64,000 nucleotides of DNA from Bremerella cremea (GTDB taxonomy: Bacteria > Planctomycetota > Planctomycetia > Pirellulales > Pirellulaceae), in the NCBI RefSeq assembly GCF_003335505.1, contig NZ_QPEX01000045.1, forward strand, positions 248,001-312,000, given 5' to 3'. This document shows positions 37,861-45,620 of this stretch, piece by piece. Each line of letters opens with the position of its first letter. Position 1 is the first letter of the stretch. The position numbers and the translations under genes are program-made. The notes below the pieces were generated by a model. The model saw only the letters and a program-made list of their open reading frames with translations. It was not told the DNA's origin and searched no databases.

Positions 37861-38154
37861 CTAGGCGATCCAGCACAACAGCAGGGCGAAGAAGGTAAAA
37901 CCTTCGATAAGAGCGGCGGCGATAATCATCGCGGTTTGAATGTTGCCAGCAACTTCGGGCTGACGAGCCATGCTTTCCAACGCACTGGCAGCCAACTTAC
38001 CGATGCCGTAACCAGCACCGATAACGACCAGGCCGATACCGAGATAGTTGGTGGCAATGGGCATGGTTGCCGTAGCTTGTTGGGCCATAGCCGGAACAGC
38101 CATCGCGAGCAGGGCAAAAACACTCATGATGCTCAATTTGACGAAATTGATCAC
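37861..38154 (-). CDS. atpE: ATP synthase Fo c subunit (ring) with signal peptide
   Basis: Ion-carrying ring subunit, 97 residues. A cleavable-looking signal (about residues 1-24, AMA-QQ) precedes the normal two-helix hairpin: IGLVVIGAGYGIGKLAASAL, loop MARQPEV, then AALIEGFTFFALLL with the ion-binding Glu at about 84. Residues around the Glu look like the proton type rather than the sodium type (inference). The start is GTG, supported by GGAGA at nine bases. Confidence 0.94.
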   Translation of the reverse strand: MINFVKLSIMSVFALLAMAVPAMAQQATATMPIATNYLGIGLVVIGAGYGIGKLAASALESMARQPEVAGNIQTAMIIAAALIEGFTFFALLLCWIA

Positions 38155-38263
38155 GGAACAGGTCTCCTCAACCGTAACGAAATGCGTTTACGTGTGTTTC
38201 GGGAAAAAAAGGTCTACGTTTCTATATCCAAAGGCGACGTCAACGATCTTGCGGGGCACAACC

Positions 38264-39475
38264 TTAGTGGCTGTGTGTTTCTGCATTGATGAACAGTGCA
38301 GCCAACAAAGCGAAGACGTATGCCTGGAGGAAGGCAACAAAAAGTTCTAAACAACTCAACAGGATACTTCCCGCCAAGACGATTACCATCACAGGCAATG
38401 CGAGCAAATATCCTTGATCTTGGACGGCGATTGCCAAGCCCATCACCGCTAGAAGCACCACGTGCCCAGCGACCATGTTGGCAAGCAAACGAACGCCCAA
38501 CACCGCATGCTTAATCAACATCCCCATGACTTCAATGACGAACATCATCGGCAGGATGAAAATTGCCAGAACAAACGGCAGGTCCATCGATGGGACCAGG
38601 TTCTTCCAAACCCCGATCACACCAAACTCTTTTGCCCCAGCAATCATCCCAATAAACAAGACCGCTACGGCTAAAGTTATGGTCACGCTGATCGACCCGG
38701 TTGGTGACCCCATCCACGGGATCAAACCAAAGAGGTTACACCCAAGGACAAAGAAAAACAGGGACCACAGCGTGGCGACAAACTTGTCGGCACCATGATG
38801 GATATTCGCTTTGGCAACCTGGTCGCGTATGAACGTGATAAATACGTCCAACATATTCCAGAGCGTTCCCTTGGGAAGCTTGCCATGAGCAATTCGGCGT
38901 GAGTAGGCGATAAAGACTATCGCGATAATGATCGCGACGAACACTTCAATCACCATAAACTTGGATATTGCAAAACCTGCTTCTTTTTCATACAGATTTC
39001 GCAGCTTTGTGCCTGGCAACTGAGGTATCAGGATCTTGCCACTCAATGCGTGGTTATACCCTTCGATCTTCTCAGGCGCCCATTTGGCTTCTTTGGACGA
39101 TTTGTATTGTTCGGCGGTAATCGCGTTAGCGATCACTAGGCCATTCTTGGCCCAAGCCAACTCATCGCCACCTTCACTTTTCGGTGCCGCAAGTTCTGCT
39201 AAGTAACGCTGGACAGGCTTGCCGTGGTTGCCTTCTTCGTGTTTCCAATGCTCGTAGTTGTGCAGAAAGTCATGCTCGCCTGGCAGACCTTCAATTCCCT
39301 CACTACTGAGCGTGTGATAGACCTGCTCGGCTTGCCATTCCTGAAACTGGGGGTCTAAACGAACCCACACATCCGGAAAGTCTTGCACGGTCTCGTGGTT
39401 CTTCGGCCACAACCACTTCGGAACTTCGAAGTAGAAACTGTCTTTAATGTGGAGCAGGACCTCGTTGGCGGCCAT
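38264..39475 (-). CDS. atpB: ATP synthase Fo a subunit with long N-terminal extension
   Basis: Stator channel subunit, 403 residues; typical members have 230-290. The first ~170 residues are hydrophilic and precede the first membrane helix (about 172-192). The core then follows, with the essential Arg in LGVRLLANMVAGH (about 329) and the C-terminal helix pair. The extension begins HIKDSFYFEVPKWLWP and shows no signal peptide. It starts three bases after the upstream AtpI-like gene. Confidence 0.94.
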   Translation of the reverse strand: MAANEVLLHIKDSFYFEVPKWLWPKNHETVQDFPDVWVRLDPQFQEWQAEQVYHTLSSEGIEGLPGEHDFLHNYEHWKHEEGNHGKPVQRYLAELAAPKSEGGDELAWAKNGLVIANAITAEQYKSSKEAKWAPEKIEGYNHALSGKILIPQLPGTKLRNLYEKEAGFAISKFMVIEVFVAIIIAIVFIAYSRRIAHGKLPKGTLWNMLDVFITFIRDQVAKANIHHGADKFVATLWSLFFFVLGCNLFGLIPWMGSPTGSISVTITLAVAVLFIGMIAGAKEFGVIGVWKNLVPSMDLPFVLAIFILPMMFVIEVMGMLIKHAVLGVRLLANMVAGHVVLLAVMGLAIAVQDQGYLLALPVMVIVLAGSILLSCLELFVAFLQAYVFALLAALFINAETHSH

Positions 39476-39478
39476 TAG

Positions 39479-39928
39479 CTAAGCGGCTTTCTTAAATATG
39501 GACGTCTGCGATACGAGTTGGACTGCCAATACGGTTTCGACCGCGAGGGTCAAAAGATAGTAGACCAATATCATGCCAAACAATCCTGCCTCAGCAAGCG
39601 GACCACCAGCGGTATGCATTAACATTCCGAAAACTAGTGGAATTCCCGTGCGAAAAAACATTCCTAGCAGGACCGATGGAATTTTGAAGTCGGATTCGCG
39701 AAACAGAATTGTCAGTACAAGGGCCGCTTCCATGCCTAACAGCACGACCGTGGCGGCCGTTGCGGCAGAGAAGACACCAAGCAATTCATAGCGGGTGTAA
39801 CCGTACGCCGCAAACAATGGGAAGACCCCCATCACACCTAGCAACATCCACAAACACGGCCAAAAGTCGTGCGCAGTTGCCTTAGGAGCATTGCTATTTG
39901 CAGAAGTGTTGGCGTTGGGAGTTGTCAT
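39479..39928 (-). CDS. AtpI-like membrane protein of the atp operon
   Basis: A 149-residue protein with four hydrophobic helices after a hydrophilic N-terminus of about 20 residues. The position just upstream of atpB (three-base gap) and the size match AtpI-type assembly factors, which help assemble the c-ring in other bacteria. Sequence identity to AtpI cannot be judged by eye, so the name rests on context. Confidence 0.7.
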   Translation of the reverse strand: MTTPNANTSANSNAPKATAHDFWPCLWMLLGVMGVFPLFAAYGYTRYELLGVFSAATAATVVLLGMEAALVLTILFRESDFKIPSVLLGMFFRTGIPLVFGMLMHTAGGPLAEAGLFGMILVYYLLTLAVETVLAVQLVSQTSIFKKAA

Positions 39929-39964
39929 CGCTTTGTAGCGGGGCGTTGGGGTTTGCAGAGAGAA

Positions 39965-40243
39965 CTAGGGGTGATGCTCTTCATCACCATGGGCCTTGTC
40001 GTGCTCTACACGTCCGCGAGTTTCTGGCGAATTGGCCATGATCACCAAATGCGTCATGCCCAAGATGAGCCCGGCAACAAACCCAATCATCGCGAAAACA
40101 GGAACTGGAATCCCGAGAAATTGGTCTAGCCAATATCCTATTACTCCTGGCATAACCATCTCGCCGCAGATTGTAAAAATCCGCCCTACCCAAACGTAGG
40201 CTCTTGCAATCGGACTCAGATCCGGCTCAAGAGGTGGTGCCAA
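39965..40243 (-). CDS. atpZ: AtpZ/AtpI-like small membrane protein, first gene of atp operon
   Basis: 92 residues with two membrane helices and the glycine-rich pattern MPGVIGYWLDQFLG ... FVAGLILGMTHLV, typical of the F0F1-ATPase gene 1 (AtpZ) family, and a His/Asp-rich tail. Start is TTG with GAGGG about nine bases upstream. It opens the operon that runs through atpC. Confidence 0.75.
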   Translation of the reverse strand: MAPPLEPDLSPIARAYVWVGRIFTICGEMVMPGVIGYWLDQFLGIPVPVFAMIGFVAGLILGMTHLVIMANSPETRGRVEHDKAHGDEEHHP

Positions 40244-40994
40244 GGGGTAAGCCCTCTAAAGGTAAAGGGAAGGGCTCCAGGCCGTTGTTCACGTAAGATC
40301 GAGGGTGCTACCACGAACTCATGCGGGACAATCTATTTCATCACCTGGGCATGGTCAATTAGGCCAGACCGCCGCAGGGAGGGAATTCGTGGAATTTTTC
40401 ACAAAGTCACATCACCACCGAGCTATGATCTACCTCGCCAGAAGACAACCCCCTCGCCTGGGTAGCATGATTTCACGTTTTGGCATCACAAACTTCTCTG
40501 TTTCAGTAATCTTCGCTAGATGCGACAAACTTTCCGAAAAAGTGCAAACCGGCCCTTGAAAACCAACGTACCACGGGTGGTTAGTACATTGCAATTTGAC
40601 TGGTCTTTAGCTACAATCGAGAGAAGTTTGTTTGCTCAAGATGCCACCCTGCAGAGCGGTTACCACCACACTCATTAGCAGCGTGAAACTTCACTCCCCT
40701 AAACACCCTTCCGTGTGATTAGAGGATGTGATTTACACCTTAGCAAACGAGGCTTTTGGCTCCCCCCAAAAACCTCGGCCCCACCTAATCGATGAATAGC
40801 TAGTTACCTCCCCGGTAACTCGTAGGCCTTATCAGCACTTCACTTACATTTTCATCTGCGTTTCAGATGAAGCTTCTGCTCAGGGATCGAGCGGGGCGTA
40901 TGTCACTACGACGCCGTTATGGACGACTCCTGAATAGTTTGCCTCGGGGTTCTTCTCACCAAAAACCCCAAGACGATGTAAACGTTCACATCCT
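40244..40994. other. Intergenic region between divergent atp operon and DUF4912 gene
   Basis: About 750 bases with no credible gene. The right part contains four hairpins (listed separately), suggesting a structured leader for the DUF4912 gene. The left part must contain the atp promoter; no clear -35/-10 pair was found by eye. Confidence 0.6.
40748..40969 (+). promoter_or_regulatory. Cluster of four hairpins, possible structured 5' leader
   Basis: In order: CGAGG-c-TTTTGG / CCAAAA-a-CCTCG (40748-40777), AGTTACC / GGTAACT (40802-40820), TTCATCTG / CAGATGAA (40851-40871) and GGGGTT / AACCCC (40946-40969). All lie upstream of the DUF4912 gene, in the same strand sense as a long leader. None has a T-run. 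Confidence 0.4.
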
Positions 40995-41015
40995 TTGAGC
41001 CAGGAGGAACTAGTC

Positions 41016-42236
41016 TTGATCACCGCCGCTTCTCTGAAGGAATATACAGCAAAGGATTTAGCTCAAATGGCGAAGCGCCGTGGTGTGACCGGTTGGCACG
41101 CGATGCGCAAGGATGAACTTGTTAAGGCGCTTATCAAAGCAGCCAAAGCCACCAGTTCCGGCACCAAGGGCAAATCAGCCAGCAAGGCTAAAAAAAGCAA
41201 ACCCGCTGCGCCAACTGCGAAAGCAACGCCAGCGCCTACCAAATCTCGCAAAACCTCTCCGGCAAAGTCTAAGCCAGCCACGACGACCACGACCAAAAAG
41301 CGGGGGGCGGCTCCTAAGTCCCCCATCAAGTCGGATCCCAAGATCGTGGAATCGATTCGAAGTATGCACGAGCAGCGACTTGCCGCCAAAGACATTGGCA
41401 CCAGCGGCGATGAGCAGAACGGGGCCGACCGCCTGGTTTTAATGGTCCGCGATTCCTACTGGCTGCATGCCTGCTGGGAAGTCTCCCGCAAGTCGATTGA
41501 TCGTGCCAAGGCAGCTCTTGCCCAAGACTGGCATACCTCGGTGCCCGTACTACGGGTCACTCAGGTCGACGGCGAAATCATGACGAGTGGCTCGGAACGC
41601 TTGGTCAAGCAAATTGAAATCCACGGCGGGGTCAAGAATTGGTACATCGACGTCGCCGACCCTCCGAAAAGCTACCGTTGCCATCTCGGTTATCTGGCTG
41701 CCAACGGCCGCTTCCATGCGATCGCACGGAGCAATATTGTGACAACTCCCCGTCCTGGCTCTTGCGAGGAAATCGACGGCAACTGGGATGATGTCGCTGA
41801 AAACGTGGAGAAAATCTACGCCCTTAGCGGTGGTTCCGATGAAGAGCACGCCGATGGCGAACTGCGAGAAATGCTCGAACAACGCTTTCGTCGCCCGGTA
41901 GGCATGCCAATGGCAGCCCGGCTTGGCTTGGTTGGCGATCAATTTACCAATGGAAAGTCGAACCAAGACTTCGATCTCAAAATTGAAGTCGAAATGATCG
42001 TCTACGGATCAACCAAGAACGGCTCCTTCGTAACCCTCTCTGGCGAACCCGTTAAGGTACGGGAAGATGGAACGTTTCTTGTCAAAATGGACTTCCCCGA
42101 CAAGCGTCAGATCTTCCCGATCGTCGCTCGCTCGAAAGATGGCCTGGAACAACGCACGATTGCCCTGGCAGTCGAACGGAACACCAAGACCATGGATCCG
42201 ATCTCGCACGACCCACGCGAGTCGAACAACAGCTAA
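41016..42236 (+). CDS. DUF4912 protein with N-terminal Rho_N/SAP-like domain
   Basis: A 406-residue protein of three parts: a Rho-N/SAP-like helical start (EYTAKDLAQMAKRRGVTGW ... KDELVKALIKA), a Lys/Ala/Pro-rich linker (about 50-115) like that of histone H1-like proteins, and the DUF4912 domain (DRLVLMVRDSYWLHACWEVS, later NGRFHAIARSNIVTTPRPGS). The start is TTG at 41016: AGGAGG lies seven bases upstream, while the frame alone could begin at 40995. DUF4912 function is unknown; nucleic-acid binding is plausible from the basic linker. A terminator follows. Confidence 0.85.
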   Translation: MITAASLKEYTAKDLAQMAKRRGVTGWHAMRKDELVKALIKAAKATSSGTKGKSASKAKKSKPAAPTAKATPAPTKSRKTSPAKSKPATTTTTKKRGAAPKSPIKSDPKIVESIRSMHEQRLAAKDIGTSGDEQNGADRLVLMVRDSYWLHACWEVSRKSIDRAKAALAQDWHTSVPVLRVTQVDGEIMTSGSERLVKQIEIHGGVKNWYIDVADPPKSYRCHLGYLAANGRFHAIARSNIVTTPRPGSCEEIDGNWDDVAENVEKIYALSGGSDEEHADGELREMLEQRFRRPVGMPMAARLGLVGDQFTNGKSNQDFDLKIEVEMIVYGSTKNGSFVTLSGEPVKVREDGTFLVKMDFPDKRQIFPIVARSKDGLEQRTIALAVERNTKTMDPISHDPRESNNS

Positions 42237-42331
42237 TCGTTGAATTCCTGAAAAAACACGCGATATCAAGTAGTAAATTGCGTAGACTTCCTTCATAATA
42301 ACTCCGCGATAAAGCATTCAACGCGCATAAA

Positions 42332-42368
42332 AGGTTGGTACGATGGCTTTTCGTACCAACCTCTTTTT
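42332..42368 (+). terminator. Rho-independent terminator of DUF4912 gene
   Basis: Perfect 12-base stem AGGTTGGTACGA / TCGTACCAACCT, 7-base loop, then CTTTTTAC. Confidence 0.92.
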
Positions 42369-42391
42369 ACTTCTTGCCTGAGGTCTAATCC

Positions 42392-43294
42392 ATGAATCGC
42401 TCCCGCCGAGAGTTTCTTACGAACTGTTCCGCTGCTGCAGGAACGGCTGCTTGCTCCCTTGCTGTTGCTGGCCCAACTTCCCTTTTAGCAGCCGAGCAAG
42501 ATCCCCAGTCCAAACAGACCAAGATTAAAAAGGCTGTGAAGATTGGCATGGTGGGCGTTAAAGGAACACTGGCCGAAAAGATGACGGTGCTCAAGGAACT
42601 GGGTTTTGATGGGGTTGAACTCAACTCGCCAGGCGGCCCAGATCCGAAGGAAGTGCAAAAAGCTATCGAAGTTTCTGGGCTGCCTGTTCACGGCGTGGTT
42701 GACTCCATCCACTGGAATGTGCAACTCTCGAGCCCTGACGAGGAAGTTCGCGAGAAAGGCCTAGAAGGGCTAATTACAGCAATCAAAGCCAGCAAATCGT
42801 ATGGCGGAACCAGCGTTCTTTTGGTCCCTGGCGTCGTCAACAACGATGTTACTTACGAACAATGCTGGGAACGCTCGATCGAGCAAATCCAGAAAGCCAT
42901 TCCAGTCGCCAAACAAGAGAACATCCAGATCCTTATGGAAAATGTCTGGAACAACTTCCTGACCGACCCAAAAGAAACGGCTCGGTTCATCGATGAACTC
43001 GATAGCGACATGGTCGGTGCTTACTTCGATGTTGGCAACACGGTGAAATACTCGCCCCCGCACGAATGGATTCCGATCCTCGGGACCCGCATCAAGAAGT
43101 TGGATATCAAAGATTACGGCAAAGGCAAGGGCTTCGGTGCCAAGCTGATGGAAGGGGACGTCGACTGGCCAAAAGTGATGGCCAACCTCCGCGAAATCAA
43201 CTACCAAGGCTGGGCCACAGCAGAAATCTCTGGCGGCCCCCGCGAGCGGCTGGCTGAAATTGCCGATCGCATGGATCGCATCTTTGCCAGCTAA
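42392..43294 (+). CDS. Sugar phosphate isomerase/epimerase-like protein with Tat signal
   Basis: A 300-residue xylose-isomerase-like TIM barrel. The N-terminus NRSRREFLTNCSAAAGTAA is a twin-arginine signal, so it is exported folded. Barrel features include LGFDGVELNSPG, ENVWNNFLTDP, VGAYFDVGNT and the metal-site-type GDVDWPKVM plus WATAEISGG near the end. Such proteins are abundant in planctomycetes; the substrate is unknown. GAGG lies before the ATG. A terminator follows. Confidence 0.88.
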   Translation: MNRSRREFLTNCSAAAGTAACSLAVAGPTSLLAAEQDPQSKQTKIKKAVKIGMVGVKGTLAEKMTVLKELGFDGVELNSPGGPDPKEVQKAIEVSGLPVHGVVDSIHWNVQLSSPDEEVREKGLEGLITAIKASKSYGGTSVLLVPGVVNNDVTYEQCWERSIEQIQKAIPVAKQENIQILMENVWNNFLTDPKETARFIDELDSDMVGAYFDVGNTVKYSPPHEWIPILGTRIKKLDIKDYGKGKGFGAKLMEGDVDWPKVMANLREINYQGWATAEISGGPRERLAEIADRMDRIFAS

Positions 43295-43319
43295 GCCAAT
43301 CGCATTTCAATAAACGATT

Positions 43320-43351
43320 AAGCCGCCCACCTTCGTCTGGGCGGCTTTTTT
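43320..43351 (+). terminator. Rho-independent terminator of isomerase-like gene
   Basis: Perfect 10-base stem AAGCCGCCCA / TGGGCGGCTT, 8-base loop, then TTTTG. Confidence 0.93.
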
Positions 43352-43416
43352 GTGCCCGTCGCTTGGCTCTTACGCTGCAAGTCACCTATTGAGCACGAAA
43401 GGATAACTGACCGTGC

Positions 43417-44244
43417 CTAAAGTTGAACCTGAATAAGCTGATTCAAACTGCCAGACTTTAAGCCCCCCAGATCAAGTGTGACAAATTTAAAGCCAATCTG
43501 CCGCAACTCCGTTTCCACGCGCTGGCGAATGTTGTTTTCAGTGAGAACGGCAATTGCTTCCAGCGGTACTTCGATTCGGGCCAAATCACCTTCGTGATAA
43601 CGTACCCGTAAATCGCGTAGCCCTAGGTCTCGTAGCCACGCTTCTGCCAGTTCAATCATCTTCAGCCGCTGAGGCGTTACTTCCACGCCGTAAGCAATCC
43701 GACTTGCCAAACAAGGGGAAGCAGGGCGATCCCACACCGGCAGCGACCATTGTTTTGCAATCGCGCGTAAAGTTGGCTTATCGATATCGCATTCAATCAG
43801 GGGAGAACGCACATTGGCATTGGCTGCCGCAATCATGCCTGGCCGATGATCTCCTTGGTCGTCGAGATTCGCGCCATTCACAATCACTTCCGTGGCATAT
43901 CGAGCACGAATAGCCGTCAGGTGATCGTACAATTCCGACTTGCAATGAAAACAGCGATCCGGTGCATTCGCCACATAGCCAGGCCGAGCTAGTTCGGACG
44001 TCTCTACCACCTCATGCCGAATTCCAATCGCGGCGGCAACCTCCCGAGCAATCGCTAAATCACGCTGCGCTACGCTAGGACTCTTTGCCGTGACTGCGAA
44101 CGCGCCATCCCGCAGTGCAAGTGCCGCTGCCTTGGCGACAACGCTACTGTCGACACCACCAGAAAACGCGACCAAACAAGTTTCTAAATTGGCAAACCAA
44201 TCCAACAACCGCTGGCCAGCCGAAGCAGGGGAGGGAGCGTTCAT
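43417..44244 (-). CDS. larE: LarE-like ATP-dependent sacrificial sulfurtransferase
   Basis: LarE inserts sulfur into the nickel-pincer cofactor of lactate racemase. The 275-residue protein has the PP-loop ATP site FSGGVDSS (about 27-34), DRCFHCKSELY, VNGANLDDQGDHRPG and PASPCLASRI. Three cysteines (CxxC plus one in SPCLASR) resemble LarE forms that hold an iron-sulfur cluster rather than sacrificing a Cys (inference). The frame is open to 44364, but the first 40 residues do not fit the family; ATG 44244 is chosen. No larA, larB or larC lies nearby. Confidence 0.85.
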   Translation of the reverse strand: MNAPSPASAGQRLLDWFANLETCLVAFSGGVDSSVVAKAAALALRDGAFAVTAKSPSVAQRDLAIAREVAAAIGIRHEVVETSELARPGYVANAPDRCFHCKSELYDHLTAIRARYATEVIVNGANLDDQGDHRPGMIAAANANVRSPLIECDIDKPTLRAIAKQWSLPVWDRPASPCLASRIAYGVEVTPQRLKMIELAEAWLRDLGLRDLRVRYHEGDLARIEVPLEAIAVLTENNIRQRVETELRQIGFKFVTLDLGGLKSGSLNQLIQVQL

Positions 44245-44560
44245 GAATACCAAGCACAAGAAAATAGGCAAGCCCGGACCAGCAAACAACAATCCGTCAA
44301 TTCTAAGTGCCACCCCCAACAGCCACAACAACGCCCGTCGCAAACCGACGCTTGCGTCAGACACTTAGACACAACCAACAATTACGTCAGCCTAGTGACA
44401 AATTTAATTTTAAGGCATTGGTAATCTGAGATCTTGTGAATGCAACCTACAAGTTACTGCAAGAATTTGACAGGTTTTCCTACTACCGCAATACTAAAAG
44501 GCACCCAAAAGAGCTACTCAATATTGAGTACAATTCTGAATTTTAGCCGAGGAAGTTGTG

Positions 44561-45571
44561 ATGGATGCGAGTGATCTTCGTGCCGGGGATGTTTTGCTTT
44601 ACAGCAGCCAGTCGGTGATTGGCAAGTTGATCCGATTCCTTGATGGAACGGACGTAACGCACGCGGGCATCTACTTGGGCAATGAAGAAGTTGGCGAAGC
44701 ATTAATGGTTGGAAACGCGGGGATCAATAGGAACCCTGTTTCAACTTCGTTCGCCGGAACGGACTGGGTTGAAGTAAGACGATTGATTCAGTCTGATCTC
44801 GATTTGAAGTCGGTGCTTGAAGTCGCTGACGGCTACCTCGCAGATGGTAACCGATATGCCTACGTCGAGATCTTGTTATTGGCGGTGATCTTGATGACTA
44901 GGAAAGTTGACTTAGAGGACTCACGCCTCGGAAGCATCGCGTGGTACACCTTCCGTAAGGTCAACGATTGGATCAATGACGTCTTCGAGGAAGGGCGAGA
45001 GCCTATGATTTGCTCTGAGTTTGTGTTCCGTTGTTACGACGAAGCAGAGCCAGGTGACGATGATCCATATTCGATCGAAGTCTTGTCACAGGCTGGTCGC
45101 ACAATGCGACGTCGATTCTCGCGTTTTCGACGACGCGAAAGAATACTTACAGATCAACCCGAATCAGACCTCCCGACGATTCACCCTGACAGTATTCTTA
45201 GTAAGGCTCTGAAAGAGCCAGCTAAGCTCACCGCTGCGGTAACGAAATCTAAAAAGGAAGCCTTGGATGTTTCAACCGATCAGATAGAGAGCATGATCTC
45301 GGGCTTTCTGGGCTTGGCAGAGATGAAGTTCGAGAAATCAGTCGGTGCAACCAAGGTTCCCTCGGTCAAGATTTCAAAAGAAGACCTGGAGGTAGAGGCC
45401 GCTCAATTAGCTGCGAACTTAACTTCGCCTGCACGCAGTTTCTTTAAGGTAGGGCCCTATGCCACGGCACCGTTGGAGGCTAAGGCAACTGCAGCATTCG
45501 CCGACTTTGTCACTCCAGGTGACTTATTCAAATCACCAAGTTTAGAAGCAGTGGGCCGGATCCATTCCTAG
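44561..45571 (+). CDS. YiiX/YebB-like NlpC/P60-type cysteine hydrolase
   Basis: 336 residues. The N-terminal part matches the permuted NlpC/P60 fold (YiiX/YebB): LRAGDVLLY, then the His in DVTHAGIYLGN (about 34) and the Cys in PMICSEFVFRCYDEA (about 151). The C-terminal 150 residues are hydrophilic with no known domain. GAGGAAG precedes the ATG (a GTG lies just before). The gene and its upstream ~200 bases look richer in A+T than the chromosome around them. It lies just outside the tRNA-Arg element. Confidence 0.72.
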   Translation: MDASDLRAGDVLLYSSQSVIGKLIRFLDGTDVTHAGIYLGNEEVGEALMVGNAGINRNPVSTSFAGTDWVEVRRLIQSDLDLKSVLEVADGYLADGNRYAYVEILLLAVILMTRKVDLEDSRLGSIAWYTFRKVNDWINDVFEEGREPMICSEFVFRCYDEAEPGDDDPYSIEVLSQAGRTMRRRFSRFRRRERILTDQPESDLPTIHPDSILSKALKEPAKLTAAVTKSKKEALDVSTDQIESMISGFLGLAEMKFEKSVGATKVPSVKISKEDLEVEAAQLAANLTSPARSFFKVGPYATAPLEAKATAAFADFVTPGDLFKSPSLEAVGRIHS

Positions 45572-45620
45572 ACGAACTAACTGGAAACGTTGTACCTGGG
45601 TACACCTGCTGAGCCAATGG

